DNA of 64,000 bases from DASZFV01 sp036494575 (GTDB lineage: Bacteria; Myxococcota_A; Polyangia; Fen-1088): assembly GCA_036494575.1 (NCBI GenBank), contig DASXOE010000048.1, positions 4,457-68,456 on the forward strand. The letters run 5' to 3'. Shown piece by piece: positions 35,248 to 49,166 of the stretch (its first letter is position 1; the number at the start of each line of letters is the position of its first letter). The position numbers and the translations under genes were made by a program. Under the pieces are notes generated by a model. The model was given only the letters and a program-made list of their open reading frames with translations. It had not been told where the DNA came from and searched no databases.

Positions 35248-35580
35248 TTGGCCGAGCACTTTCGACGAATCGACCCTCGATATGAGCGCCAGCTCGATGT
35301 CGAGGTCGTGGCGGATGGGAAGAAACACACCTCCCGCACCGTGAACATCTCGCTCGGCGGGCTCTTTTTGGACTCGTCGACGCCGCTCGAGCTCGGCGTG
35401 ACGGTCCAGCTCCGATTTCAGCTTCCCACGCAGCCGGAGCCCGTCGAGGTGGCCGGCGACGTCCGTTGGGTCGTCAAGAAGGACGGCAACCACTCGGGCA
35501 TCGGCATCCGCTTCCAGGGCCTGCGCGCGCGCGACGTCTGGGCCCTGAACCAGTTCTTTCAGTCTAGTTCGGGCCCCTGA
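35248..35580 (+). CDS. Single-domain PilZ protein
   Basis: The 110 aa product is one PilZ domain with RRIDPRYERQ at the N-terminus and NISLGGLFLDS as the D/N-x-S-x-x-G motif. Together these normally bind cyclic di-GMP, and the layout fits the myxobacterial single-domain PilZ group. Start is TTG 35248, supported by GGAGAAGG about 9 bp upstream; no ATG is available in frame near the domain. It is the last plus-strand gene before a convergent HelD-like gene. The separating 130 bp contain a diverged copy of the repeat seen before the sigma gene. Confidence 0.83.
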   Translation: MAEHFRRIDPRYERQLDVEVVADGKKHTSRTVNISLGGLFLDSSTPLELGVTVQLRFQLPTQPEPVEVAGDVRWVVKKDGNHSGIGIRFQGLRARDVWALNQFFQSSSGP

Positions 35581-35685
35581 GAGGGTCCCGCGCCCCCTGC
35601 TCCTGCCCACCCTCCATCCCACCACTCGCCACGCTCGGCCTCGCCGCGCCCCCGGCGGCGGCTCGAACGAGCGAAGCTCGTCCTC
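35570..35685 (+). repeat. Diverged third copy of the two-hairpin intergenic repeat
   Basis: GGGCCCCTGAGAGGGTCCCG (from 35571) closely resembles the first hairpin of the repeats at 30915. About 85 bp on, ACGAGC-GAA-GCTCGT (35667-35681) has the same GAA-loop design as their second hairpin. The element begins inside the last codons of the PilZ gene and lies between two convergent genes, where it could serve as a bidirectional terminator. Confidence 0.5.
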
Positions 35686-35710
35686 GCCGCGGCTGCGGTG
35701 TTCGCCGCGG

Positions 35711-38098
35711 TTAGCGAAGGCTGTCCGGGAGAAGCGGGGAGGGCGCGCTCGTGTACGTGACCCAGAGCTGGTGGGCGGCGCGCGTCATCGCGACGTGCAA
35801 GAGGCGGCGCGCGTCGTCGCCCGTGCCGTAAGACGACGCGTTGACGTCGAGCAGGATGACGATGTCGAACTCGAGCCCCTTCGTCTGACGCACGTCGGTG
35901 ACGTCGATGCCGGGCGTGAAGGAGAAGTCCTGGTCGGCGACGAGCCTCAGGGCCGGGACCTCGGCGCGCGCAAGGGCGTCGTAATACAGCAGGGCCTGCT
36001 CCGGGTGGCGCGCGAGCAGGGCCACCGACGCCTCGGGCTCGGCGCGCACGAGCTCCTTGAGCGCGTGCGAGAGGAACTCCGTGCATTCACCGGCCGAGCC
36101 GAAACCAAAGGCTTCGACGGGCGCGCCGGCGCGCGGCGCGACCGGGCGCACGTCGCCCTGGAGCGGGCCGAGGACGTGCTCGGCCAGCTCGACGATCTCG
36201 CGCGTCGAGCGGTAGCTCACGCGCAGCGGCTCGATGCGCTCGTGCGCGATGCCGAGATCGTCGAGGAGCGCGGCCCAGTTCGAGAAGCCGTGCTCGGGCG
36301 CGATGGCCTGCGCCGTGTCGCCCGCGAGGGTCACCGAGCGTTGCCTGCTCGTCGTGTCGAGGAGCACGGCGAGCTCGAGCGGTGAGAAGTCCTGCACCTC
36401 GTCGACCATGAGGTGCTCGTAGGCGAGCGGCGCCATCCCTTTGGGGCCCGGGAGCGGCCCGCGCTGGAGCTGGTAGATCCTCAAGAGCAGGGCGTCGTCC
36501 TCGGCGTCGAAGGCGAAGCCCTCACCGTCGTCCTCGAGCTTGCCGCCCGTGCGCAGGCGCTCGCGCGCGACGCACCAACGGTGCAGGTCGTCGAGCTGGC
36601 CGTCGGAGAAGACGCCCGACGCGTGCGTCGCGAAGCCGGCGCGCAGGGCCTCGCGATCGGTGAGGAGCGCGGCCCACTCGCCCGTGACGTCGCGCGTGCG
36701 GGAGCGCAGCGCGCGCCCGACGTGCTCGAGCGCCGTCCTGACCGGAGGATCGAGCGCTGCGTCGCGCACCCACGTCGCGAAGGCCGTGACGCGCGCGTCG
36801 ACGGGGCCGCCCGCCGCGGCCGCGTCCCAGGCCGCGAGCGCGTCGGTGACGGCCACGCGCGCCGCGGGCTCGGCGGCGAGACGCGCGAGCTCGGCGCGAC
36901 ACCACGCCGTGAGGGCTGTCTGGCGGTCGACGAGGATGCGCAGCATTGCCCCGTGCGACTTGGCGCGCATGACGACGGACGGCGTCTCGTCGGTGACGGG
37001 CACGTCGAGCAGCGGAAGCGCCAGCTTGCGCTTCTCGTGGGCCCAGGCGGAGAAGGTCAGGACCGGGACGCCCTCGACGTCGAGCGCCGGCAGCACGCGC
37101 GACACGTACGCGGCGAGCGCGCGCTGGTACACGATGATGAGCATCTTGTCGGCGCGGAAGCGGCGCGGCTCGGCGAAGGCCAGGTAGGCGATCCGGTGCA
37201 GGCCGATCGTCGTCTTGCCGCTCCCCGCGGAGCCCTGCACGGCGATGAGGCCCGACGCCGGCTGCGTGATGAGCTCGAACTGGCGCGGGTCGATGAGCGC
37301 CGCGATGGCGGGCAGGTGGCGGTCGGGGCGGCGCTGACCTTCGTCGTCGAGCCCCAAGCGGCCGCGCACGGCGGGCGCCGCGGGCTTGGGCGGCAGCGGC
37401 CGCGTCGGCAACATCGTCGCCGTGCTGCCGTCGCGCGCGATCTGGAGCTTGGCCTGCTGGGCGGCGACCTGCCGCCACGCGCCCGTCTTGAAGTCGCGGC
37501 TGAACGTGCCCTGAGGCGAGGCCACGCGCCGCAGCTCCGAATCGACGATCGCCACCGTGCGGCGCGCGAGGACCTCGCCCTCGACGAGCCGATCGCCGAG
37601 GCGCTCCTCGTAAAGGTCGCCCTCCTCGTAGCGATAGAACAGGCGCGAGACGGGCGCGTTGCGCCAGTCGACGATCTGGACGCCGCCGCCCGGCTCGACG
37701 TAGCTGCGCGCGCCGATGAGCACGTCCCGCCGCTTGCCCGATTCCTCGAGGCGCAGGTGGCCGAAGTAGGGCGATTTGCGATCGACGGGGGGGCTGTCGC
37801 CCTTGCCGCGCTGACGGGAGAGCGCTTCGATGCGGTGCATCTGCTCGAGGATCGAGCCCTGGTCCTCGGGCTTGGCCTCGGCGAGCGCGTCGCGCAGCTC
37901 GATGAGCGAGCCCGCGTCGTCGACGGGCGCGCGGCTCTTGCGCGGCGCCGCCCCGTCGAGCTTACGCAGGACGACCGACAGGAGCTGCTGCTCCTCGACC
38001 ACGATGGGCGCCGCCTCCTCCGCCTCGGGCGGGATCGCAGCGTCTCCTCCCGCCGCCGGGGACGTTTCGTTCTGCGGATCCAAGAGATCGGCCAGCAT
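35711..38098 (-). CDS. HelD-like UvrD/Rep-family superfamily 1 helicase
   Basis: The 795 aa protein matches the HelD (helicase IV-like) group. A long N-terminal arm is rich in charged helices (about 1-100). A SAGSGKTTIGLHRI Walker A motif sits near residue 295. LIIVYQRALAAYVSRVLP follows, and MVDEVQDFSPLELAVL is the Walker B/DEVQD motif. Late motifs include SYRSTREIVELAEHVL, GLEFDIVIL and VAMTRAAHQLWV. HelD proteins in Gram-positive bacteria release stalled RNA polymerase; in myxobacteria related genes may act in replication-transcription conflicts. ATG 38098 has no clear ribosome binding site. Confidence 0.85.
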   Translation of the reverse strand: MLADLLDPQNETSPAAGGDAAIPPEAEEAAPIVVEEQQLLSVVLRKLDGAAPRKSRAPVDDAGSLIELRDALAEAKPEDQGSILEQMHRIEALSRQRGKGDSPPVDRKSPYFGHLRLEESGKRRDVLIGARSYVEPGGGVQIVDWRNAPVSRLFYRYEEGDLYEERLGDRLVEGEVLARRTVAIVDSELRRVASPQGTFSRDFKTGAWRQVAAQQAKLQIARDGSTATMLPTRPLPPKPAAPAVRGRLGLDDEGQRRPDRHLPAIAALIDPRQFELITQPASGLIAVQGSAGSGKTTIGLHRIAYLAFAEPRRFRADKMLIIVYQRALAAYVSRVLPALDVEGVPVLTFSAWAHEKRKLALPLLDVPVTDETPSVVMRAKSHGAMLRILVDRQTALTAWCRAELARLAAEPAARVAVTDALAAWDAAAAGGPVDARVTAFATWVRDAALDPPVRTALEHVGRALRSRTRDVTGEWAALLTDREALRAGFATHASGVFSDGQLDDLHRWCVARERLRTGGKLEDDGEGFAFDAEDDALLLRIYQLQRGPLPGPKGMAPLAYEHLMVDEVQDFSPLELAVLLDTTSRQRSVTLAGDTAQAIAPEHGFSNWAALLDDLGIAHERIEPLRVSYRSTREIVELAEHVLGPLQGDVRPVAPRAGAPVEAFGFGSAGECTEFLSHALKELVRAEPEASVALLARHPEQALLYYDALARAEVPALRLVADQDFSFTPGIDVTDVRQTKGLEFDIVILLDVNASSYGTGDDARRLLHVAMTRAAHQLWVTYTSAPSPLLPDSLR

Positions 38099-38152
38099 AA
38101 TGGTGGTCGATCGCGATGTCACCTGGGTAGCAAGGGGCCCGGAAAACCCAAA

Positions 38153-38944
38153 ATGACCGACGGACACCAGGACGAATCTACGGCCGTGCCAGAGCCGCGG
38201 GAGCCACCCGTGTTTGGCGCGAAGCGGGCGCTGCGGATCTTGATGGCATTTCTCGGCGTCCAGCTGGCCGTCGCGGTCGTCGTCGGCGTCTTCGCGGCGG
38301 CTCACGTCCTCACGGAGGGTGGCCGCGCGGCGCCCGGGGGCATCCAGCCGTCAGGCATCCAGATCGACCTCGGCGTCTTGCTGGCCGCGGCCTTGGTCGG
38401 CACGCTGCTCGCGGGGGTGGCGGTGCTGCGCATGCTCCGGCGGTCTTTCGGTGAAGCGGGCGGCGACGCCGTGCGGGTCGAAGTGGGCTGGACGCCGGCC
38501 TCGGGCCGCGATTGCGCGGGCGCCGCGCTGACTGGCTTCGCGCTCATGGTGGCGTTCGCCGTCGTGGGGGCCGCGCTCCCTGTGCGTCCACACGCCTTGG
38601 GACCCCTGGCGCGCGCCGTGGGCGCGGGCGGCTGGGCGCGCCTGGCGTGGGCCGCGCTGGCCGTCGGCGTCGCGCCGCCGGTCGAGGAGCTGGTCTTTCG
38701 AGGCGCCCTTTACGCGGGCCTCGCGCGTTCCTGGCGGCCCGCGTGGGCAGCGCTCGTGACGACGACGGTCTTCGTGGCCCTCCACGCCACGGAGATCGGC
38801 GCCTACTGGCCGGCGTGGATCGCGATCGCGCTGCTCGGCGCCTTCGCTCTGCGCGCGCGCCTCGCGACGGGCTCCTTGCTGCCGGCGATCGCGCTCCATG
38901 CGAGCTACAACCTCGGCCTCGTGCTCATCGCATACGCGCGGTGA
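38153..38944 (+). CDS. CPBP-family intramembrane metalloprotease
   Basis: This 263 aa protein has about seven membrane segments and the CPBP (Abi/CAAX-protease-like) motifs: VEELVFRGALYAGL (E-E-x-x-F-R-G, about residues 182-195), FVALHATE (the F-x-x-x-H motif), and ALHASYNLGL (H-x-x-x-N). These residues form the metal site. Members process lipoproteins, bacteriocins or prenylated substrates. It is divergent from the HelD-like gene with 54 bp between the starts. Confidence 0.85.
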   Translation: MTDGHQDESTAVPEPREPPVFGAKRALRILMAFLGVQLAVAVVVGVFAAAHVLTEGGRAAPGGIQPSGIQIDLGVLLAAALVGTLLAGVAVLRMLRRSFGEAGGDAVRVEVGWTPASGRDCAGAALTGFALMVAFAVVGAALPVRPHALGPLARAVGAGGWARLAWAALAVGVAPPVEELVFRGALYAGLARSWRPAWAALVTTTVFVALHATEIGAYWPAWIAIALLGAFALRARLATGSLLPAIALHASYNLGLVLIAYAR

Positions 38945-39045
38945 CCCGCGCGCTTCCAGTGGGCCCGTCGCGCTTCGCGGCGTGCAGACCGGCCGCCGGC
39001 GAAACTCCGACTGCTGAGAGCCAATCTGAGTTACGGTTTTTCGCG

Positions 39046-39636
39046 ATGAAGGGGCTCCTCATCGCCGCCGCGACCGCGGCGCTCGTCGTCGCCGGCGTCT
39101 ACGTGCTGAACGCGACCGACGAGCAGCCTGTCGGCGCGCCCGCAGAGAGCACCGGTCAGATTCCCACGCCGCCCGACGCGGGCTCTCTGCGCAATCAGTT
39201 GCTCCACTCGACGCCGCAGCAGCTCGGAATCACGCCCGTGCGCGGCGTGTGGGGCGTGCTCATGGAACGCGGCTACGCCAAGGGAACGGCGACGATCATC
39301 GCGCTCGCCGACGGGACGGCGAGCATGTACCTCAGCACGGGCGGCGCCGTCGCGGGCGGCAGGGCCTATCCGCCGGCGCACGCCGCCGCGCTGAAGCTCT
39401 GCGAGCAGGCGGCCGAATCCTCGACAGAAACCGTCGCGGCGCAGGACTTTCCGCCGCCCGCGAAGGGACGCGTCCGTTTCTACGTCCTCACGACGGACGG
39501 CGTGCGCGTCGCCGAGGACGACATCTTGCCCCGCGCGACGGACGGCGGGCGCGATCCGCTCGCACCGCTGCTCGCCGCGGGCGACGCCGTGCTCGACGGC
39601 CTCAAGGACGCCACGAGCAAAGGACTGATTCGCTAG
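39046..39636 (+). CDS. Hypothetical membrane-anchored protein
   Basis: The 196 aa product begins with a hydrophobic segment (LLIAAATAALVVAGVYVLN, residues 4-22) that could be an uncleaved anchor. The remainder carries TPVRGVWGVLMERGYAKGTA and ATIIALADGTASMYLSTGG, beta-strand-rich with a repeated G-x-A turn, and a later VRFYVLTTDGV strand. No family is recognised. It ends 8 bp before the convergent metH stop. Confidence 0.6.
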   Translation: MKGLLIAAATAALVVAGVYVLNATDEQPVGAPAESTGQIPTPPDAGSLRNQLLHSTPQQLGITPVRGVWGVLMERGYAKGTATIIALADGTASMYLSTGGAVAGGRAYPPAHAAALKLCEQAAESSTETVAAQDFPPPAKGRVRFYVLTTDGVRVAEDDILPRATDGGRDPLAPLLAAGDAVLDGLKDATSKGLIR

Positions 39637-39644
39637 GGGTCGCG

Positions 39645-43370
<3,726 letters not shown>

Positions 43371-43380
43371 GCTTCGGGTC

Positions 43381-44334
43381 CTATTTCTTCTTATGGGTCT
43401 GTTTCGGCTTGGTCGCGAAAGCGGTGACGACCTGAAAATAAGGCGCGCGCCGTTCGCGCGAGGTCACGTCGCAGGTCTCGACCTCGAGCCCTGTCTTTCC
43501 TAACAGGCGCCCGACGGCCGCGGGCGAGAAGCCGGCGTGCACGTGGCCGTAAGCCGACGTCACGTCGAGGTGCTCGTGCTCGCCCAGCGTGACGAGGGCG
43601 AGGGTGCCGCCCGGCCGCAGCACGCGCGCCGTCTCGGCGAGGGCGCCGCCCGCCTGCTTGAGGAAGGGCAGGACGTTGAGGAGCAGAACCTGGTCGAACG
43701 ACGCGTCGTCGAAGGGCAGGTCCTGCAGGTCGGCCACGCGGCAGCGCGCGTTGGCGTGCCCCGCGAGGCGCACGCGCGCGGCGTCGACGAGCGTCTCGCT
43801 GACGTCGACGCAGGTGATGGTGCGCGCGCGCGGCGCCACGAGCTGCGCCGTCGCGCCGTCGCCCGCGCCGGCGTCGAGCACGTCGCCGAGGCGCAAGAGC
43901 CCGATCATGCTCCCCGCGAGGGCCTCCCAGGTCCGCCCCGGAGAGTAGTGCCGCTCCATCTCGCCTGCCACGGACTCGGGCCAGCGCGCGGCCGCCCGCC
44001 GCGCGCGCAGTTGCGCCGCGCAGCGCTGCTTGTCGGCGGCGAGCTGCTCGTCGTCGAGCGCGCCCGACACGAGCTGCCAGAGCTTGCGCGCCTGTCCCGG
44101 CATCTCGCCGTTCGAGAGGCTGTAGAACGTCGACCCGCCCACGCGCTTGTCGCGCACGAGCCCCGCCTCGCGCAGCTTCCCGAGGTGCGTCGACACGCGC
44201 GACTGCCCGAGCTCGGTGATGCTCGTCAGCTCGTTGACCGTCAGCTCGTGCTCCGCGAGCAGCGCGAGCAGGCGCACGCGCGAAGGCTCGGCCAGCAAGC
44301 CGAGCAGGTCGGCCGTCGAGTGGAGCGTTTCCAT
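43381..44334 (-). CDS. ArsR-type regulator fused to SAM-dependent methyltransferase
   Basis: The 317 aa product has an N-terminal ArsR winged helix (LAEPSRVRLLALLAEHELTV, then GQSRVSTHLGKLREAGLV) and a class I methyltransferase domain from about residue 135 (DVLDAGAGDGATAQLV with the SAM-binding D-x-G-x-G-x-G, later LNVLPFLKQAGG). Regulators of this design commonly sit beside metH/metF. They belong to the group thought to sense S-adenosylhomocysteine and control the methionine cycle. Start ATG 44334 is chosen from the domain start. It precedes metH by 10 bp in one operon, which supports that role. Confidence 0.85.
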   Translation of the reverse strand: METLHSTADLLGLLAEPSRVRLLALLAEHELTVNELTSITELGQSRVSTHLGKLREAGLVRDKRVGGSTFYSLSNGEMPGQARKLWQLVSGALDDEQLAADKQRCAAQLRARRAAARWPESVAGEMERHYSPGRTWEALAGSMIGLLRLGDVLDAGAGDGATAQLVAPRARTITCVDVSETLVDAARVRLAGHANARCRVADLQDLPFDDASFDQVLLLNVLPFLKQAGGALAETARVLRPGGTLALVTLGEHEHLDVTSAYGHVHAGFSPAAVGRLLGKTGLEVETCDVTSRERRAPYFQVVTAFATKPKQTHKKK

Positions 44335-44394
44335 ATCCGCGTATCCTGATTGATAGATAGCAGAAAGATGCCTCCGCGGCAAACGCCGGCCGAG

Positions 44395-45810
<1,416 letters not shown>

Positions 45811-45887
45811 GAACCAGCGATCTATAGCGCGAAATGCGGTGGTTTTGGCGGTTGCTCGCGTGCGGCGATCGGAACATCATCGCGCCG

Positions 45888-46673
45888 ATGCGATGCTCCA
45901 GTCTCGCCGGGACGGCGCTGGCCCTCATGCTCTTCGCCGCCCGCGCCCAAGCCGCGCCCGAGTGGATCTACCGCGGCCTCACGCTGCCGCGCGGGGACAT
46001 CGCGCTCGATCTCGGCCTCGGCTATGGCCAAGAGCCCGCCGGCGCCAACCGCTCGATCGGCGGCTTCGGCATGAACCTCGAGATAGCGGCCGGCGTGACC
46101 CACGACCTCGAGCTCGGCTTTCGCACGGGCGTGCGCTTCGACGACGACGGACAGGCGACGCACGCCGACGTCTACGGCCGGACGTTCGACACCGAGACCT
46201 ATGACGTCGGCGGCGATCGCATGGCCAACCCCGAGCTGCGCATGCGCTGGACGGTCGCGCGCGGCGCTCTGGTCCACCTCGGCCTCGAGGCGCGCGCCTA
46301 CCTGCCCGTCGCGACTGGCACGTACTTCGGCGTCATGTTCGGCGTCCCTCTCGCGCTCCGCCTCGGCAGCGTGCGCATCGACACCGGCCTCTACGTGCCG
46401 ATCATCTTCAGCGACCCTACGACGACAAGCATCGTCAGCATCCCGATCCACGTCTGGATCCAAGCCTCGCCGACGTTCTGGCTCGGACCGCTGCTCGGCA
46501 TTCAGATCGACAGCCCGGGGAGCCACAACGCCTATCCGTTCGGCTTCGGCCTCGGCTCGGCGCTGAGCCGGCAGGTCGACCTTCGCGCCTGGGTCCTCTT
46601 CCCCGATCTGAACCACGACGAGGCGGCGCGTACCTTCGGCGTGGGCGTGGGGCTGCAGATTCGTTTCGAGTGA
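45888..46673 (+). CDS. Putative outer-membrane beta-barrel protein
   Basis: The 261 aa product has a signal peptide (LAGTALALMLFAARAQA, cleavage before APEW) and a body of amphipathic strands with Gly/aromatic turns: LALDLGLGYG-type strands, LELGFRTGVRFDDDG, VHLGLEARAYLPV, and a terminal VGVGLQIRFE strand. ATG 45888 is selected because it starts the signal sequence; ATG 45834 would add a non-hydrophobic leader. No specific channel family is recognised. Confidence 0.65.
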   Translation: MRCSSLAGTALALMLFAARAQAAPEWIYRGLTLPRGDIALDLGLGYGQEPAGANRSIGGFGMNLEIAAGVTHDLELGFRTGVRFDDDGQATHADVYGRTFDTETYDVGGDRMANPELRMRWTVARGALVHLGLEARAYLPVATGTYFGVMFGVPLALRLGSVRIDTGLYVPIIFSDPTTTSIVSIPIHVWIQASPTFWLGPLLGIQIDSPGSHNAYPFGFGLGSALSRQVDLRAWVLFPDLNHDEAARTFGVGVGLQIRFE

Positions 46674-46695
46674 GATCGGGTATCCTCGTTCGGTC

Positions 46696-48633
46696 ATGGT
46701 GGACGAGTCAGAGGGGGCCAAGGGGGGGCCGGCGGTCGGGGGCGTCGCCAATCGACTCGAGCTGTTCTTCGATTTGTCGCCCGACCTGCTCTGCATCGCC
46801 GCGCTGGACGGATATTTCCGGCGCCTGAATCCGGCGTGGGAGCGCGTGCTCGGCTACCCGCTGGCCGAGATCTACGCCATGAGCTGGCTGGAGCTCGTTC
46901 ACCCCGACGATCGGGCCCGTACGTTGTCGGACTTCGGGCGCGCCGACAAGTCGGGCACGATGTTCTTCGAGAACCGCTATCGCCACCGCGACGGCTCTTA
47001 TCGTTGGCTCGAGTGGAGCGCCATCCAGGTCCCCGACGATCGCGGGTACTACGCGGTCGCGCGCGACGTCACCGAGCGGCGCGCCGAGCAGGAGCGCCTG
47101 CGCGCGAGCGAGGCGTACAAGATGGCCGTACACGAGGCTTCGACGGATCCGATCGTGGCGCTCGACGGCCAGGGGCGCGTGCTGGACTTCAACGCGGCGG
47201 CCGAGCGCGCGTACGGCTACAGCGCTGGGCAGGTCGTGGGGACCTCCTTCGCCGAGTTCGCCGTCCCGCCCGACCGGCGCGCGGCCTTCGGGGCGGACCT
47301 CGTCCGCTTCGGCAAGGCCGAGGGGCGCATCGTCGAGTTCCGCGTCGAGCAGGTCGGCTTGCGCGCGGACGGTTCGCGCTTCCCCTTCGAGCTGACCGTG
47401 ACGCGGCTCGAGGGCGGCCCGTCGGTCTACATGGCGTTCATCCGCGATGTCACCGACGCCAAGCGCGGCGAGGAAGAACGGCGCAGCCTCGAGGATCAAG
47501 TCCGCCAGGCGCAGAAGATGGAGGCCGTCGGGCGTCTCGCGGGCGGCGTCGCGCGGGACATCAATGAGCTCCTGGGAGCGATTGCCGGCTTCGCGGACGT
47601 CGCCGGCTCCGCCGCGCCCGCGGGCGGGCTCGCGCGGGAGCGGCTCGAGAAGATGAAGAGGGCCTCGGAGCGCGCCGTTAGCCTCGTCGATCGGCTGCTC
47701 GCCTTCGGCCGCCGCCAGTCGCTCGCGCCACGGGTCACCGACGTCAACGCCCTCATCCGCGAGCTCGAGCTCGTCGTGCGTGGCCTCATGCGCGACGACG
47801 TTTCGCTCCAGCTCGCGCTCGACGACCGCGTCGCGCGCGTCAAGGCCGATCCGACGCAGCTACAGCAAGCCCTCGTCAACCTCGTCGTCAACGCGCGGGA
47901 AGCCATGCCGGCGAAGGGCAGGCTGCGCCTCACGACGAGCAACGTCGACCTCGAGGCGGCAAATCTGCCTTCGGGCGTGGAGGCCAACGCCGGTCCGTAC
48001 GTCCGCATCACCGTGGAGGACAATGGCCTGGGCATGAGCCGTGACGTCGCGTCTCGGGCCTTCGAGCCCTTCTTCACGACCAAGGAGTCGACCGGGGCGT
48101 CGGGGCTCGGCCTGTCGACGGTGTACGGGATCATCGCTCAGAGCGGCGGCTTCGTCCGCGTCCAGTCGGCGCCCGGGCGGGGCACGATCGTGCAGGTGTT
48201 GCTGCCCGCCGTCGAAGAGCCGCGTGAGCGCGTGGCCGCGGCGGCCTCGGCATCATCGACCACGATCTTGCTCGTCGAGGACGAGGAGGCGGTGCGGCAG
48301 CTCGTGCGCCGTATCCTCGAGAGCCACGGCTACAAGGTGCTGCTCGCGCGCCACGGCGGCGAGGCCCTCGAGCTCATCCACCAGGTCGACCTGCCGATCC
48401 AGCTCCTCCTCACCGACGCGGTCATGCCCGTGTTGAGCGGACCCGAGCTGCTCCGGCGCGCCATCGCGCTGCGCCCCCAGATGAAGCTCGCCATCATGTC
48501 GGGCTACACGGATCGTCCGGCCGTCACGGGCGTGCCGTTCATCGGCAAGCCGTTCACGCCCGCCGAGCTCGAGCGGCGCGTGCGCGAAATCCTCGACGCG
48601 CCGCCGCTGGCGGCGCATCCATCGGCGAAATGA
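46696..48633 (+). CDS. Hybrid histidine kinase with degenerate H-box and a receiver domain
   Basis: The 645 aa soluble protein has two PAS domains (about 20-130 and 145-260), a dimerisation/H-box region, a HATPase domain and a C-terminal receiver. ATP-site motifs are intact: LVNLVVNAREAM (N box), VEDNGLGM (G1), FEPFFTTKE and GLGLSTVYGI (G2). The receiver has LLVEDEEA, LLLTDAVMP with the phosphorylatable Asp (about 574) and FIGKPF. The usual G-G-I-A-H-D-F-N-N-L-L H-box reads GGVARDINELL, so the phospho-acceptor His is Arg (about residue 287) and flanking residues differ. It cannot autophosphorylate at the usual His and may be a pseudokinase. The ATG overlaps no gene; the cupin gene follows with an ATGA overlap. 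Confidence 0.9.
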   Translation: MVDESEGAKGGPAVGGVANRLELFFDLSPDLLCIAALDGYFRRLNPAWERVLGYPLAEIYAMSWLELVHPDDRARTLSDFGRADKSGTMFFENRYRHRDGSYRWLEWSAIQVPDDRGYYAVARDVTERRAEQERLRASEAYKMAVHEASTDPIVALDGQGRVLDFNAAAERAYGYSAGQVVGTSFAEFAVPPDRRAAFGADLVRFGKAEGRIVEFRVEQVGLRADGSRFPFELTVTRLEGGPSVYMAFIRDVTDAKRGEEERRSLEDQVRQAQKMEAVGRLAGGVARDINELLGAIAGFADVAGSAAPAGGLARERLEKMKRASERAVSLVDRLLAFGRRQSLAPRVTDVNALIRELELVVRGLMRDDVSLQLALDDRVARVKADPTQLQQALVNLVVNAREAMPAKGRLRLTTSNVDLEAANLPSGVEANAGPYVRITVEDNGLGMSRDVASRAFEPFFTTKESTGASGLGLSTVYGIIAQSGGFVRVQSAPGRGTIVQVLLPAVEEPRERVAAAASASSTTILLVEDEEAVRQLVRRILESHGYKVLLARHGGEALELIHQVDLPIQLLLTDAVMPVLSGPELLRRAIALRPQMKLAIMSGYTDRPAVTGVPFIGKPFTPAELERRVREILDAPPLAAHPSAK

Positions 48634-49148
48634 CCGAAGGGCCTTCCACGGAGCCGGCGCGGGCGCGCGAGCTCATCGCACGGCTCGGCCTCGCGCCCCA
48701 TCCGGAGCGCGGCTACTACGTCGAGACCTACCGTTCGCCGCTCGTGCTCGCAGGCTTGCCACACGGCGCGCCGCGAGCCGCGAGCACGGCGATCTATTTC
48801 CTGGTGACGCGGACGGAGCCGACGACGTTCCTCCACCGGCTGCGCTCCGACGAGGTCTTTCACCTGTACGAGGGTGGCCCGCTCGACGTGCTGCTCCTAC
48901 GCGACGGCAGCGCTGGTGAGGTGGCCCGCCTCGGACGGGACGTCGCGGCGGGCGAGCGGCCGCAGCTCGTCATCCCGGCGGGCACGTGGTTCGCCGTGGA
49001 GCTCGCAGCGGAGGCGCCGCACTGTCTCTTCGGCTGCACGGTCGCGCCGGGCTTCGACTTCGCCGACTTCGAGCTCGCCCGCGGGCCCGAGCTCGCGGCG
49101 CGCTTTCCGGCTCACGCCGCGCGCATCGCGCGCATGGCGCGGCCGTAG
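48630..49148 (+). CDS. DUF985-family cupin protein
   Basis: The 172 aa product matches the DUF985 cupin family: ERGYYVETYRS near the start, TAIYFLVTRTEPTTFLHRL, then SDEVFHLYEGGPLDVLLL and a second cupin motif region PQLVIPAGTWFAVEL, ending with CTVAPGFDFADFEL. The family binds small ligands or metal in a double-stranded beta-helix; substrates are poorly known. Its ATG overlaps the stop of the histidine kinase gene (ATGA), so the two are made together. Confidence 0.85.
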   Translation: MTEGPSTEPARARELIARLGLAPHPERGYYVETYRSPLVLAGLPHGAPRAASTAIYFLVTRTEPTTFLHRLRSDEVFHLYEGGPLDVLLLRDGSAGEVARLGRDVAAGERPQLVIPAGTWFAVELAAEAPHCLFGCTVAPGFDFADFELARGPELAARFPAHAARIARMARP

Positions 49149-49166
49149 CCGTGACAGCCCCGGCCC

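Noticed and set aside
35711..38098. Defence-type helicase system
   Set aside because: The protein matches housekeeping HelD-like helicases and no nuclease or defence partner is adjacent.
36413..38152. Open frame on the plus strand leading into the CPBP gene
   Set aside because: This part is antisense to the HelD-like helicase; the true gene begins at ATG 38153 with its first membrane segment.
38153..38944. Phage abortive-infection (Abi) protein
   Set aside because: The CPBP family is sometimes named Abi, but nothing nearby suggests defence; an ordinary intramembrane protease is the simpler reading.
43371..43380. Cobalamin riboswitch expected before metH
   Set aside because: Only 10 bp separate metH from the upstream regulator gene, and no B12-box-like sequence was recognised near 44335-44394 either.
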